A DNA stretch of 64,000 nt from AP-15 sp963788085 (GTDB taxonomy: Bacteria > Pseudomonadota > Alphaproteobacteria > ATCC43930 > CGMCC-115725): assembly GCA_963788085.1 (NCBI GenBank), contig CAWBFS010000049.1:1-64000 (forward strand), given 5' to 3'. Shown here in pieces: positions 35,988-45,429 of this stretch; the first letter of the stretch is position 1; each line of letters begins with the position of its first letter. The translations under genes were made by a program, and so were the position numbers. The notes under the pieces are model-generated. The model saw only the letters and a program-made list of their open reading frames with translations, was not told the DNA's origin and searched no databases.

Positions 35988-36778
35988 TCGCTCCCTTCGG
36001 CTGACAGATAGCCCGGCTCGAAATCGGCGCGGATGAATTCGATGACATCGTCGACCGGCCCGATGCCGCCGAAACGCTTCGCGGTCTCCTTTACCCGGTC
36101 GCTCAAAGTCCCATCCGAGTTGAACAGGAACTGGTACGCGTTGCGCAGCCCCTGAATATCCTCCCGACTGAAGCCGCGGCGTTGCATTCCGATGATATTT
36201 AGGCCGCACAGCCGAGCCCGGTCTCCCGTCACCTGGCCGTAGGGGATGACATCGCGCTCGACGCCGGACATCCCGCCGATCATCGCGTGCCTGCCGATCC
36301 GGGCGTATTGGTGTACCGCGCAGAGCCCCCCAAGAACGGCGTAATCCTCGACTACGACGTGGCCCCCTAGGGTCGCGTTGTTGGCCATGACGACATGGTT
36401 GCCGATTTGGCAATCGTGGGCGACATGGGCCCCGACCATAAAAAGGCTGCCGTCGCCGACCCGGGTGACCATGCCCCCACCTGCCGTCCCGGGGTTCATC
36501 GTCACATATTCGCGAATCGTGTTTTTGCGGCCGATCACGAGTTCCGACTTCTCGCCGCGATATTTTAGATCTTGCGGCTCGAGCCCGATCGAAGCGAAAG
36601 GAAACAGGCGAGTGCCCTCTCCGATCGTCGTTCGGCCATCGACCACGACATGTGAACAGAGCGTGACCTGCGGGCCGAGCGAGACATCCTCGCCGACGAT
36701 GCAATAAGGACCGATTACGACGGTTTCGGCGAGCATCGCCCCCGGCGCAACAATGGCCGTAGGGTGAATCTGCGGCAT
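35984..36778 (-). CDS. lpxA: UDP-N-acetylglucosamine O-acyltransferase
   Basis: LpxA performs the first step of lipid A synthesis, moving a 3-hydroxyacyl chain from ACP to UDP-GlcNAc. The 264-residue protein is a left-handed beta-helix built from hexapeptide repeats, starting QIHPTAIVAPGAMLAETVVI. It has the catalytic histidine in GAHVAHDCQIGNHVVMANN and the GLNIIGMQRRGFSREDIQGL segment specific to LpxA. It lies 11 bases after fabZ. Confidence 0.96.
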   Translation of the reverse strand: MPQIHPTAIVAPGAMLAETVVIGPYCIVGEDVSLGPQVTLCSHVVVDGRTTIGEGTRLFPFASIGLEPQDLKYRGEKSELVIGRKNTIREYVTMNPGTAGGGMVTRVGDGSLFMVGAHVAHDCQIGNHVVMANNATLGGHVVVEDYAVLGGLCAVHQYARIGRHAMIGGMSGVERDVIPYGQVTGDRARLCGLNIIGMQRRGFSREDIQGLRNAYQFLFNSDGTLSDRVKETAKRFGGIGPVDDVIEFIRADFEPGYLSAEGSE

Positions 36779-36789
36779 CCGCGGCTCGT

Positions 36790-37260
36790 CTAATCGTCCA
36801 GGATCATGGCGGCGAACACGGCCTCGGCCATCACGTCCTCGCCGACTTTGGCGCGACCCTCGAACTTCCAGACGTTCCCGCGGTTGCGTTGTTTGGTGAC
36901 GTGGATCTCGAGTTCGGTCGGAGGGAATATGGGGCGTCGAAAGCGGGCGTTGTCGACGCTCATGAAATAGACGAGCTTACCCTCCGATTCTGCTCCCAAG
37001 GTATGGACAACGAGGACGGCAGCGGTCTGCGCCATCGCCTCGATGATCAGCACACCCGGCATTACTGGCCGCGCCGGAAAATGGCCCTGAAAATAATACT
37101 CGCTCTTTGACAGGTTCTTGACCCCGGTGGCCCGCTGGTTCGCGACCACGTCGACGACCTTGTCGATCATCAGGAATGGATGGCGGTGCGGAATCATTTC
37201 CATGATCCGCTGAATGCCGATCTCCGTTCCCTGCTCCGCAGCGCCGGGCGTATGGATCAT
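36790..37260 (-). CDS. fabZ: 3-hydroxyacyl-ACP dehydratase FabZ
   Basis: FabZ dehydrates 3-hydroxyacyl-ACP in fatty acid elongation and competes with LpxA and LpxD for the same pool. The 156-residue hot-dog-fold protein has IMEMIPHRHPFLMIDKV with the catalytic His, the GHFPARPVMPGVLIIEAMAQ block with the catalytic Glu, and KFEGRAKVGEDVMAEAVF. The ATG at 37260 overlaps the lpxD stop as ATGA; longer open frame upstream lies inside lpxD and is not coding. Confidence 0.96.
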   Translation of the reverse strand: MIHTPGAAEQGTEIGIQRIMEMIPHRHPFLMIDKVVDVVANQRATGVKNLSKSEYYFQGHFPARPVMPGVLIIEAMAQTAAVLVVHTLGAESEGKLVYFMSVDNARFRRPIFPPTELEIHVTKQRNRGNVWKFEGRAKVGEDVMAEAVFAAMILDD

Positions 37261-38282
37261 GAACCGCCTCTCTTCTTCGCAAGGCGTTGCAGCACGGCGG
37301 TCTGCCTCATGAACTCGCTCAGCGGAACTGCCGGACTGCCGCATACCGTCTCCCCGGCGGGCACGTCGCGCATGAGACCGCTCTTGGCGGCGATCCGGGC
37401 TCCGCTCCCGATATGCAAATGGCCGGCGAGCCCGCCCTGCCCTCCGATCATGACAAAGTCGTCGAGCCTCGTGCTCCCCGAGATGCCGACCTGACCCGCG
37501 AGTATGCATCCCCGACCAAGGACCACGTTGTGCCCGATCTGCACGAGATTATCAATCATCGACCCCGACCCGATCACCGTATCGTGCCCGGATCCGCGAT
37601 CGATCGTGGTATTCGCGCCGATATCGACATCGTCTCCTATCAGGACGCGCCCGAGCTGAGGGACTTTGATCGGCGCTTTCGGGTCGGGCGCAAATCCGAA
37701 CCCGTCCTGGCCGATCCGCACGCCGGGGTGCAGCACGACGCGCGAGCCGATCAGGCAGTGGCTGAGCGTAACATTGGCCGCGATCCGGCAATCGTCACCG
37801 ATCTCGACCCCGGCGGCGATCACCGTATTTGCGCCGACGCGGCAGCGGCGGCCGAGCCGCACGCCACGCTCGATGACGGCGTTCGGGCCGATATCGCAAT
37901 CATCGGGCACGACTGCGGTCGAATCGATGACCGCGGACGGCGCCCGGCGGGCGACCACATTGGCCGCAGGATAGAAAGCCTGGGCCGCGAGCGCATAGGC
38001 CTTATAGGGTTCCTTGCTGACAAGCAGGGCCATGCCGGGCGGCGCTCGTTCGGCGGCCTTTTCATCTACAAAGGCGGCACCGGCATGAGAGCGCACAAAT
38101 GCTTCGATGTACTTCCTATTTTCGAGAAAGCTGACGTCTGAGGGTCCCGCAGTTTCGAGGGGCGCCACATCGCTGAAGCGGCGGGCGCCGTCTTCCGCGC
38201 GCAACAGTCTCGCTCCACTCAACGCACTCAGCACGTCGAGCGAAAAAGGTCCGGTTCGATTAAAAAACCGTCGGTCCGCCAT
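37257..38282 (-). CDS. lpxD: UDP-3-O-acylglucosamine N-acyltransferase
   Basis: LpxD adds the second 3-hydroxyacyl chain during lipid A synthesis. The 341-residue protein has an N-terminal uridine-binding domain (residues 1-110, with DVSFLENRKYIEAF) and a hexapeptide-repeat beta-helix. The catalytic histidine lies in the NLVQIGHNVVLGRGCILAGQ turn. The C-terminal helix ends QTAVLQRLAKKRGGS. It follows skp with a 29-base gap. Confidence 0.95.
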   Translation of the reverse strand: MADRRFFNRTGPFSLDVLSALSGARLLRAEDGARRFSDVAPLETAGPSDVSFLENRKYIEAFVRSHAGAAFVDEKAAERAPPGMALLVSKEPYKAYALAAQAFYPAANVVARRAPSAVIDSTAVVPDDCDIGPNAVIERGVRLGRRCRVGANTVIAAGVEIGDDCRIAANVTLSHCLIGSRVVLHPGVRIGQDGFGFAPDPKAPIKVPQLGRVLIGDDVDIGANTTIDRGSGHDTVIGSGSMIDNLVQIGHNVVLGRGCILAGQVGISGSTRLDDFVMIGGQGGLAGHLHIGSGARIAAKSGLMRDVPAGETVCGSPAVPLSEFMRQTAVLQRLAKKRGGS

Positions 38283-38311
38283 CTGGTTTCGGCCCTGGCA
38301 TCGAGCGCACC

Positions 38312-39016
38312 TTATTTCTTCTTTGGCTTGGCCGGTGCATTCGCCGCTGGCTGCGCGGCGGTGGCGGCAGGACCCGCGGCGGCGGGAGGAGGAGTGGGGA
38401 CGGCGAAATCGACCGTCAGCGTCGGCATCAATTCGTCCAACTTCTGCAGCACCTCGTCGGTAACATCGAAGCTCTGGTCGAAAAGCACCAGGTCCGCTCT
38501 CTGAAACACCAAGTTTGCCTTGCGGTCCTTCGCGATGTCCGCAATGATTTTCAGCATCTGCTCTTGTATCTTGGAGAGTGCTTCGCCATTGGACTTCTCC
38601 AGAGCCTGACGCTTCCCCTGAACATTGCGTTCGAGATCGTTTACCTTCTGTTGGAATTCACGCCCTTTTTGGTTGAGCGCGTCCGCCGACATTGATGCCT
38701 GCTGCCGCTGTAATGAATCGCGTTCGGCGCGCAGCGTCTCCTCCTGGTGAGAGATTTCCTTGGTGTATTCGTTGCGCTTCTGCTCGATCTGGCCGCGCAC
38801 CATCTTTGCCGCCTTGGAATTTTGCAGAAGAGCCTGCACGTCGACCACCAAAACTGTCAGCGGCATCGGGGCGGCGGCCGGCTGTGCGGAAGCCGGGGGT
38901 GGAGGTGCGGGAGCGGGAGCAGGAGGTGTCGGCGGGGCTTGCGCCAAGCCGCTGCCGGCCAGGCCCCACAGGAAAGCAAGCAGAAGCGTCTGAAATCTGA
39001 GACACCAAACCAACAT
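38312..39016 (-). CDS. skp: Periplasmic chaperone Skp/OmpH family
   Basis: Skp holds unfolded outer-membrane proteins in the periplasm on the way to BamA. The 234-residue precursor has a signal peptide (about 26 residues, ending GSGLAQA) and an alanine/proline-rich spacer. The Skp body VLVVDVQALLQNSKAAKMV is followed by long coiled-coil arms, for example QKVNDLERNVQGKRQALEKS. A second low-complexity alanine/proline tail is present. The ATG at 39016 shares a base with the bamA stop (TGATG), so it is coupled to bamA. The two low-complexity ends make it longer than E. coli Skp. Confidence 0.9.
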   Translation of the reverse strand: MLVWCLRFQTLLLAFLWGLAGSGLAQAPPTPPAPAPAPPPPASAQPAAAPMPLTVLVVDVQALLQNSKAAKMVRGQIEQKRNEYTKEISHQEETLRAERDSLQRQQASMSADALNQKGREFQQKVNDLERNVQGKRQALEKSNGEALSKIQEQMLKIIADIAKDRKANLVFQRADLVLFDQSFDVTDEVLQKLDELMPTLTVDFAVPTPPPAAAGPAATAAQPAANAPAKPKKK

Positions 39017-41397
39017 CAAAACCTCGTGCCGAAGCTGACCCGAAACAACTGGGTCTTGTCGAATGGTTCCTTCTTTATCGGATAGGCGATATCGAGCCTG
39101 ATCGGACCGACCGGGGACTTCCACGATACGCCAACGCCGGCGCTGGCGCGCATCGCCGGCGACTGCTGGACCATCGGCTGGATTCCGCCCGTTGAAGCCA
39201 ATTGGGCGGGAGTGAGCACGATATTCGTCGGCTGGATGTGATAAAGAGTCCCAAAATCGGTAAACACGCGTCCGCTTACCCCAAATTCCTTCGGTAGGCC
39301 AAGCGGCACCCCCAAGGTGACCGAACCGAGATAGTACTTTTGGCCGCCAAGAGCATCGCCGCTCACCGAGTCGCGAGGCCCGATACCGGCGCTCTGGAAG
39401 CCGCGCAGATTGTCGCCACCAACAAAGAAACGATCCTGGATTAGTACGTTCTGTCCGTTCCAACCAGATATATAGCCGGCCTCACCAGTGACGCTCAGTA
39501 CCCACTCGGGGAAAACCGAGTAGTAGTAGCCGGCATTTACTTTGTTGCGCACATAATCGACCCCGAAACCTACCCCGGCGAAGTCATTGCCCAGAGAGGC
39601 GTAATAGCCGCCGCTCGGATCCAGCCGATCGTCCCGGCGGTCATAAAGCAGAACCTGGCCGATTTCAGAAGTCGTATGCTGCCCTGCTTGAAGCACAATG
39701 AACAACGACGTGTTGGGCTGAAGGTCGGTGATGTTGTCGGATCGTGCGGTGTATTTCAGCGTCTGTCGCAAATTCTCGGTGATCTGGTACCCCGTGCGGA
39801 GCGCTCCACCGTAAGAGAATTGCTGGTAGGGAGGGGTCACGCCACTGAAGAAATTCGCCGTCGGGCTAGTCTTGATTTCGAAAAGGTCGAAGCCCGCGGC
39901 GATGTTGCGATCGAGAAAGTAAGGTTCGGTGAAGCTCAGATCAACTTGTTGCGAACGCAGCGAAACCACGGTGCCGATCCGCAGATCCTGACCCCGCCCG
40001 AGAAAATTCCGCTCGCGGATATTCACGTCGGCCAACGGACCGTCGGTGGTCGAGAATCCGATGCCTAAAGACAGCTCTCCCGTCGATTGCTCCTCGACCT
40101 CGGCCGTCACCACGGTTTTATCGGGCGCCGATCCAGGGCTGTTGGTCACCTCAACCTTCTTGAAGAAACCGAGATTCTTTATCCGCTGCTGCGAACGCTG
40201 CATTTTGGTGCTGTTGAACGCGTCACCCTCGACCAGCTGAAATTCGCGGCGGATCACCTTGTCGAGAGTGCGAACATTGCCGACGATATCGACCCGCTCG
40301 ACATAGACTTGCGGACCCTCCTGAACATCGAAGGTAATGTCGACGGTATGCTCTTCCCTGTTGCGGGTGACGTTCGGCTTGATTTCGACAAAGGCATAAC
40401 CGCGGTTGCCGAGGGCATCCGTCAGCACTGAAATGGATTTTTCGACCGCTTCGGCGTCGTACCAGTCGCCGGTGTGAACGGTAAGAAGCGGCAGCACCGC
40501 TTCGGCAGGCAAGTCCTTGATCTTGATGTTGACGTCAATTTTGCCGAAGTGGTAGCGCTCGCCTTCGTCGAGGGTGAAAGTAACGATGAACCCATTGCGG
40601 TCGGGTGTCAGTTCGGCAACCGCCGAGACCACTCGGAAATCGGCATATCCCTCGGTCAGGTAAAACCTGCGCAACAACTCCCTGTCGTACGTCAATCTAT
40701 CCGGGTCATAGGTGTCGTCGCTGCTCAGGAAACGATACCATCGGCTTTCCTTCGTCTGAATGATGCCGCGCAGCTTGCCGTCGCTGTATTGATGGTTGCC
40801 GACGAAATTGATGCTGCGGACCCCGGTAAATTCGCCCTCGTTGATCTCAAAGACGAGATCGACCCGGTTTTCCGAGAGCTGGATGAGCTTCGGCTCGACG
40901 GTTGCACCAAACCGGCCGTGCCGACGATATAGATCGAGGATCCGCTTCACATCGTTCTGCACACGAGTGCGGGTGTAGACGACGCGGGGGCGCAGCTGGA
41001 TCTCGGCATTTAGATCCTTCTCGTCGATCTTGCTGTTTCCCTCGAACGCGATGCGGTTGATGATCGGGTTTTCCACTACCTTGACGACGAGGGTATTGCC
41101 CACTCGACTTAGATTTACGTCGGCGAAAAGACCGGTCGCAAATAGCGCCTTCAACGACCTATCCACCAGCTCGTCATCCCAGGCTTCGCCCGGCTGTATC
41201 AACAAATATGACCGGATCGTTTCCGGCTCGATCCGCTGCGCGCCTTCGATCCGGATGTCCGTAACAGTGCCGCCCATCTGAGCGAGCGATGGGCCGCGGA
41301 CCGGCTGGGCAAAAGCCGGCAAAAGAAAAGCTGCCGTCGCCGCGAAAGCAGCGCCGAGTACCGCCGCCCACGCGGCAGCCAAACCAATACGACGCAA
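39016..41397 (-). CDS. bamA: Outer membrane protein assembly factor BamA
   Basis: BamA is the central barrel of the outer-membrane insertion machine. The 793-residue precursor has a signal peptide (about 30 residues, ending PAFAQP) and five POTRA domains (for example ITDIRIEGAQRIEPETIRSY, then INRIAFEGNSKIDEKDLNAE). A 16-strand barrel follows, with the VDLSFTEPYFLDRNIAAGF and FVGGDNLRGFQSAGIGPRD (the conserved lid-lock VRGF-like motif) blocks and a terminal phenylalanine (SFGTRF). It lies between rseP and skp, the usual place. Confidence 0.96.
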   Translation of the reverse strand: MRRIGLAAAWAAVLGAAFAATAAFLLPAFAQPVRGPSLAQMGGTVTDIRIEGAQRIEPETIRSYLLIQPGEAWDDELVDRSLKALFATGLFADVNLSRVGNTLVVKVVENPIINRIAFEGNSKIDEKDLNAEIQLRPRVVYTRTRVQNDVKRILDLYRRHGRFGATVEPKLIQLSENRVDLVFEINEGEFTGVRSINFVGNHQYSDGKLRGIIQTKESRWYRFLSSDDTYDPDRLTYDRELLRRFYLTEGYADFRVVSAVAELTPDRNGFIVTFTLDEGERYHFGKIDVNIKIKDLPAEAVLPLLTVHTGDWYDAEAVEKSISVLTDALGNRGYAFVEIKPNVTRNREEHTVDITFDVQEGPQVYVERVDIVGNVRTLDKVIRREFQLVEGDAFNSTKMQRSQQRIKNLGFFKKVEVTNSPGSAPDKTVVTAEVEEQSTGELSLGIGFSTTDGPLADVNIRERNFLGRGQDLRIGTVVSLRSQQVDLSFTEPYFLDRNIAAGFDLFEIKTSPTANFFSGVTPPYQQFSYGGALRTGYQITENLRQTLKYTARSDNITDLQPNTSLFIVLQAGQHTTSEIGQVLLYDRRDDRLDPSGGYYASLGNDFAGVGFGVDYVRNKVNAGYYYSVFPEWVLSVTGEAGYISGWNGQNVLIQDRFFVGGDNLRGFQSAGIGPRDSVSGDALGGQKYYLGSVTLGVPLGLPKEFGVSGRVFTDFGTLYHIQPTNIVLTPAQLASTGGIQPMVQQSPAMRASAGVGVSWKSPVGPIRLDIAYPIKKEPFDKTQLFRVSFGTRF

Positions 41398-41449
41398 CTC
41401 ACCCCCACCGCGGCTCGAGATCTATCCCCTGATCGCTGATCGCGCTACA

Positions 41450-42601
41450 TCACAATGCCTTGAACAGACTCCCGATCCCGAGATGGACGAGATCGTTCCA
41501 GGTGGCGAACACCATTAATGTCAGCACCATCGCCAAGCCGATACGAAAGCCGTATTCCTGAGCCCGCTGGCCCAGCGGCTTTCCGCGGAGCGCCTCTGCC
41601 GCGTAAAACAGCAGGTGCCCCCCGTCAAGGATCGGGACCGGAAACAGGTTAATTAACCCAAGATTGACCGACAGAACCGCCATAAACCACAGCACCGCGA
41701 CAACACCGCCTTGAGCGACCTCTCCCGACATTTGCGCAATTCTTAGTGGCCCCCCAAGTTCGTCAGTAGCGCGCGTCCCTATGATGATCTGCCACATCGC
41801 CTGTAGGGTGCCGGCCGTCAGGTTCCAGGTCTCTGCGCCGGCCTGCTCAATCGCGGTCGCGGGATTGCGCTTGACATACTCCATCCCGCTTCGCGCGATG
41901 CCCAGCAGACCGATCTCATAATGATTGCCGAAGCGGTCGGTAAGCTCCGTCCGGTTCGGGGTAACATGCAGGATCTGCTCTTGGCCGTCGCGCCGTACGA
42001 CGATCGTCATCGGCACATTCGGATTGAGGCGTACCGCCTGTTGCACGTCCTCGAAACGATGAACGACCCGACCGTCCATCTGGACGATGACGTCGCCCGG
42101 GTGAATTCCGCCCTGCTCAGCAGCGCTCCCCGGCTGAACCTGCCCAACTTCGGCCGGCGTGAAAGGCTGGCCGTAGGTCATGAACAAAACCGCCAAAGCA
42201 ACAATGGCAAAGACGAAGTTCGCCGCTGGCCCTGCGGCGACGATCGCAGCGCGCTGGCCCAGTCGCTTGTAGTGAAAAGAGACGCCCCTCTCGACCTCGC
42301 TGAGACGCGAAAGTCCAGGGGCGGGCAGGCCCGAGGTGGCGTCGCTATCGCCGAACATCTTTACGTAGCCGCCGAGTGGGATCGCGCTAAATTTCCAGCG
42401 CGTTCCCGCGCGATCCCACCAGCCAAACAGCTCAGGTCCGAAACCGATCGAAAACACTTCGATCCGCACCCGATTCCAGCGAGCGATTATGTAATGCCCG
42501 AACTCGTGGACAAACACGAGCACCGTGAGGATCACTACGAACCACAGCACGGAATAGAACAAGTTGTGGAGCTGAGTGAAGTCTTTGAGAAATTCGATCA
42601 T
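41450..42601 (-). CDS. rseP: RIP metalloprotease RseP (site-2 protease)
   Basis: RseP cuts the membrane-spanning anti-sigma factor RseA and leftover signal peptides inside the membrane. The 383-residue protein has HEFGH (His32, Glu33, His36) in the first helix. A single clear PDZ domain follows (GEVGQVQPGSAAEQGGIHPG-type region, about 145-210), then the second metal motif NLFPVPILDGGHLLFY near residue 318. Four hydrophobic segments are visible. It overlaps dxr by ATGA. Confidence 0.95.
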   Translation of the reverse strand: MIEFLKDFTQLHNLFYSVLWFVVILTVLVFVHEFGHYIIARWNRVRIEVFSIGFGPELFGWWDRAGTRWKFSAIPLGGYVKMFGDSDATSGLPAPGLSRLSEVERGVSFHYKRLGQRAAIVAAGPAANFVFAIVALAVLFMTYGQPFTPAEVGQVQPGSAAEQGGIHPGDVIVQMDGRVVHRFEDVQQAVRLNPNVPMTIVVRRDGQEQILHVTPNRTELTDRFGNHYEIGLLGIARSGMEYVKRNPATAIEQAGAETWNLTAGTLQAMWQIIIGTRATDELGGPLRIAQMSGEVAQGGVVAVLWFMAVLSVNLGLINLFPVPILDGGHLLFYAAEALRGKPLGQRAQEYGFRIGLAMVLTLMVFATWNDLVHLGIGSLFKAL

Positions 42602-43824
42602 GGCAAATCCGTTCGTACGGTTGCCGGCGTGGAATTACGCAGGCTGAAGAACCTGGCGGCAAACTCGCGCGCCGTCTTGTCGAAATTGTAGACATCGTCG
42701 AGCGATTCAAGCGCGCCTTCCGGGATTGCCTCCAGGGTGCGCTCGACCGTCTCGACAATATCGAGAAAACCGATGCGCCCTTCCAGGAAGGCGTGGACCG
42801 CCATCTCGTTGGCCGCATTGAGCACGGTCGGACAGCCCCCGCCGCGAAGGAGCGCCTCGCGGGCGACGCGCAGAGCCGGGAAACGGTGCTCGTCGGGGGG
42901 CTCGAAAGTGAGGCGTCCAATAGCAGCCAAATCGAGCCGTTTGGCCGGAGTTTCAATGCGGTCTGGCCAGGCGAGCGCGTAGGCGATCGGCGTCCTCATA
43001 TCGGGCGAACCGAGCTGGGCCAACACCGAGCCGTCACGGTAGACGACTGCACCGTGGACGATCGATTGGGGATGAACGACGATGTCGACCCGCTCCAGTG
43101 GCAGCTGAAAGAGGTGATGCGCCTCGATCAGCTCCAGTCCTTTGTTCATCATCGTCGCCGAATCCACCGAGATCTTGGCCCCCATATTCCAATTCGGGTG
43201 GGCGACTGCCTCTTGTGGCGTGACGGCGCGCATCTCCTCGAAAGCCCGCTCGCGGAACGGCCCGCCGCTCGCCGTCAGAATGATCCGTTCGATCGTATCG
43301 GCGCGGTCGAGGTCGAAACATTGCCAGATCGCATTATGCTCGCTGTCTACCGGCAGCAGGGTGGCGCCGCATCGGGTGACCTCCTGCATGACGAGCCTGC
43401 CGGCGCACACCAGCACCTCCTTGTTTGCGAAGGCGACGATGGCCCCGCGCCGGATCGCTGCCAGGGTCGGCGCCAGCCCGGCCGCTCCGACGATGCCCGC
43501 CATCACCCATTCTGCTGGGCGGAGAGCCGCTTCGATAAGCGCTTCAGCACCGCACGCTGCCTCGATTCCGGTTCCCGCGAGCGCCTCTTTCAAAGCCGAA
43601 TAGTGGTCAGGGTCGGCGACTGCGGCGAATCGCGCCCGCAGAGCACGCGCCTGCTCGGCGAGACGCGCCGGGTTCCGGTTCGCGGTGAGCGCCTCGACCT
43701 CAAAGCCATCTGGATTTCGCGACAACAGATCGACCGTGCTTTGACCGATGGAGCCGGTCGACCCGAGAACCGTCACTCGTCGGATCCCGCCATTGCGGTA
43801 GCCGGGGGGGTCGGGCGCGTTCAT
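42598..43824 (-). CDS. dxr: 1-deoxy-D-xylulose 5-phosphate reductoisomerase
   Basis: Dxr makes MEP from DXP, the committing step of isoprenoid synthesis. The 408-residue protein has VTVLGSTGSIGQSTVDLL (NADPH loop), AIVAFANKEVLVCAGRLVMQ, LLPVDSEHNAIWQCF with the metal-binding Asp/Glu, and TASGGPFRE. The ATG at 43824 overlaps the cdsA stop (ATGA); the open frame extends far upstream across cdsA without coding meaning. It supplies precursor for UppS, encoded two genes upstream. Confidence 0.96.
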   Translation of the reverse strand: MNAPDPPGYRNGGIRRVTVLGSTGSIGQSTVDLLSRNPDGFEVEALTANRNPARLAEQARALRARFAAVADPDHYSALKEALAGTGIEAACGAEALIEAALRPAEWVMAGIVGAAGLAPTLAAIRRGAIVAFANKEVLVCAGRLVMQEVTRCGATLLPVDSEHNAIWQCFDLDRADTIERIILTASGGPFRERAFEEMRAVTPQEAVAHPNWNMGAKISVDSATMMNKGLELIEAHHLFQLPLERVDIVVHPQSIVHGAVVYRDGSVLAQLGSPDMRTPIAYALAWPDRIETPAKRLDLAAIGRLTFEPPDEHRFPALRVAREALLRGGGCPTVLNAANEMAVHAFLEGRIGFLDIVETVERTLEAIPEGALESLDDVYNFDKTAREFAARFFSLRNSTPATVRTDLP

Positions 43825-44750
43825 CGCCACGCCAGCAGGCTGCGGCCGCCAATCAAGGTCAGCAGGGCCACCACCGGGATCACCGCGAGCAGTCCATCGA
43901 GCCTGTCGAGGAGCCCGCCATGCCCGGGTATGAGGCCGCTCGAATCCTTCACGCCGAACCTGCGCTTTGCCACGGACTCGGCAAGATCGCCGAACTGCCC
44001 GACAATCGCAAGGCCCGCGCTGACGACGGCCAGCGGCACAGCCGGAGAAATTCCGAGCCATGCCGCGGTAGCCCACCCAACCAAAGCCGCGCAGGCCGTG
44101 CCTCCAGCCAATCCCGCCCAGGTCTTTCGCGGGCTCCAGCGAGGTGCCAATCGTGGTCCGCCAAAGTTCCGGCCTACGGCGTAAGCGCCGATGTCGGTTG
44201 CCCAGACGACGGCCAGCAGCCATAGCAAAGTCGCCCGGCCGGTCGGGCCATCGCCCGCCAGCCATAAGAGACAGACGCAAGGCAGCGCTACCCAAAGCGC
44301 GCCGAAAGCCGTCCATTGGGGCTCCGCATCCCGCATACGGTGCGCCGTCCACAACACCAAACCTGCGCCCAGCAGGGCGGTAACGAGCGCCAACCCGGGA
44401 GAGGTGAGGGCGGCGGCCGCAACCGCCGCCAGTACGACTGCGACCAGCAAGATCCCGGTCCGGCCAAATTGACCTCCGCGGCACAGCCGGCCCCATTCCC
44501 ATGCCATTACCGCAGCGGCCAATGCGGTCAGGAGCGGCAGCCAGGGCCAGCCGAACCATATCGCGGCGACCGGAAGAGGCGCCAGCACCAGCCCCGAAAT
44601 GATCCGCAGCCAAAGCGGATTTGTGGTGGATTTTGTCGAAGAAGCTCGATTTGTCGTTCCCGGCTCGCGGGCAGCGCCCGGGCCCCGGAACGACGGGTCA
44701 GCGCGATCCAACGGAGGCACCGTAGCGGCGTTCGCGACCGCAGAATTCAT
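43821..44750 (-). CDS. cdsA: Phosphatidate cytidylyltransferase with a REP-like insert near its N-terminus
   Basis: CdsA makes CDP-diacylglycerol for phospholipid synthesis. The 309-residue membrane protein has about seven hydrophobic segments and the family signature near the C-terminus (KRRFGVKDSSGLIPGHGGLL-DRLDG). The first membrane helix begins near residue 47. The 46-residue head is unusual: it overlaps the 3' end of uppS by 53 bases, and bases 44653-44694 within it form a REP-type palindrome that is read in frame. No later ATG, GTG or TTG is available before the first helix, so the palindrome must be translated if this start region is right. Confidence 0.9.
   Translation of the reverse strand: MNSAVANAATVPPLDRADPSFRGPGAAREPGTTNRASSTKSTTNPLWLRIISGLVLAPLPVAAIWFGWPWLPLLTALAAAVMAWEWGRLCRGGQFGRTGILLVAVVLAAVAAAALTSPGLALVTALLGAGLVLWTAHRMRDAEPQWTAFGALWVALPCVCLLWLAGDGPTGRATLLWLLAVVWATDIGAYAVGRNFGGPRLAPRWSPRKTWAGLAGGTACAALVGWATAAWLGISPAVPLAVVSAGLAIVGQFGDLAESVAKRRFGVKDSSGLIPGHGGLLDRLDGLLAVIPVVALLTLIGGRSLLAWR
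44653..44694. repeat. REP-like palindrome inside the cdsA reading frame
   Basis: The arms gtcgttcccgg (44653-44663) and ccccggaacgac (44683-44694) enclose a second stem gcgggc/gcccg. The outer sequence gtcgttcccg is the same as in the REP-like units at 21056 and 30691. Its 42 bases are a multiple of three, and here it encodes part of the N-terminal extension of CdsA. Confidence 0.65.
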
Positions 44751-45429
44751 CGATCGCCTGCTGCAGGTCGCTTTTTGAGAAATCAGGCCACAGGGTCTTC
44801 GTAAACACGAGTTCGGAATAGGCGCTCTGCCAAAGCAGAAAATTGCTGATGCGCTGCTCGCCGCTCGTCCGGATCAGCAGATCCGGATCAGGCAGCTCCG
44901 AGGTAAATAGGTGACGGGCGAAACATTCCTCGTCGACAATGTCAGCAGCAAGATTCCCCGACAGCACCTGCCGCGCAATCGCTCGAACCGCGGTGACGAT
45001 CTCGGCGCGTCCGCCATACGACAATGCGATGGTCAAGATGATCCGGCTGTTGTCGCGGGTCATCGTTTCGGCATGCCCGATCAGGCTGATGATGTCGGGG
45101 TCGAGCGTGCCGAGGTCGCCAATCACCTTCAGGCGAACTCCGTTGCGGTGCAATTCGGCAATCTCGCCACGCAGGTAGTAGCGTAGCAGCCCCATCAGAT
45201 CCTGGATTTCCGACGACGGCCGCTTCCAATTTTCCGAAGAGAAGCCAAACAATGTGAGGTAAGGAACCCCAAGCTCGGCCGCGGCTATGACGGCGCGCCG
45301 CGCAGCCTCGGCACCCCGCCGATGGCCGGCGATCCTCGGCAGGCCGCGGGCTTTCGCCCAGCGCCCGTTGCCGTCCATGATAATCGCGATATGCCGCGGC
45401 ACAGGCCGCGACGTGGCGGCGGCGTCCAT
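44698..45429 (-). CDS. uppS: Undecaprenyl diphosphate synthase (isoprenyl transferase)
   Basis: UppS condenses isopentenyl diphosphates onto farnesyl diphosphate to make the C55 lipid carrier of wall and O-antigen synthesis. The 243-residue protein has IAIIMDGNGRWAKARGLPRI with catalytic Asp19, GFSSENWKRP and the C-terminal RTSGEQRISNFLLWQSAYSE binding motif. It shares a base with the frr stop (TGATG). Confidence 0.96.
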   Translation of the reverse strand: MDAAATSRPVPRHIAIIMDGNGRWAKARGLPRIAGHRRGAEAARRAVIAAAELGVPYLTLFGFSSENWKRPSSEIQDLMGLLRYYLRGEIAELHRNGVRLKVIGDLGTLDPDIISLIGHAETMTRDNSRIILTIALSYGGRAEIVTAVRAIARQVLSGNLAADIVDEECFARHLFTSELPDPDLLIRTSGEQRISNFLLWQSAYSELVFTKTLWPDFSKSDLQQAIDEFCGRERRYGASVGSR

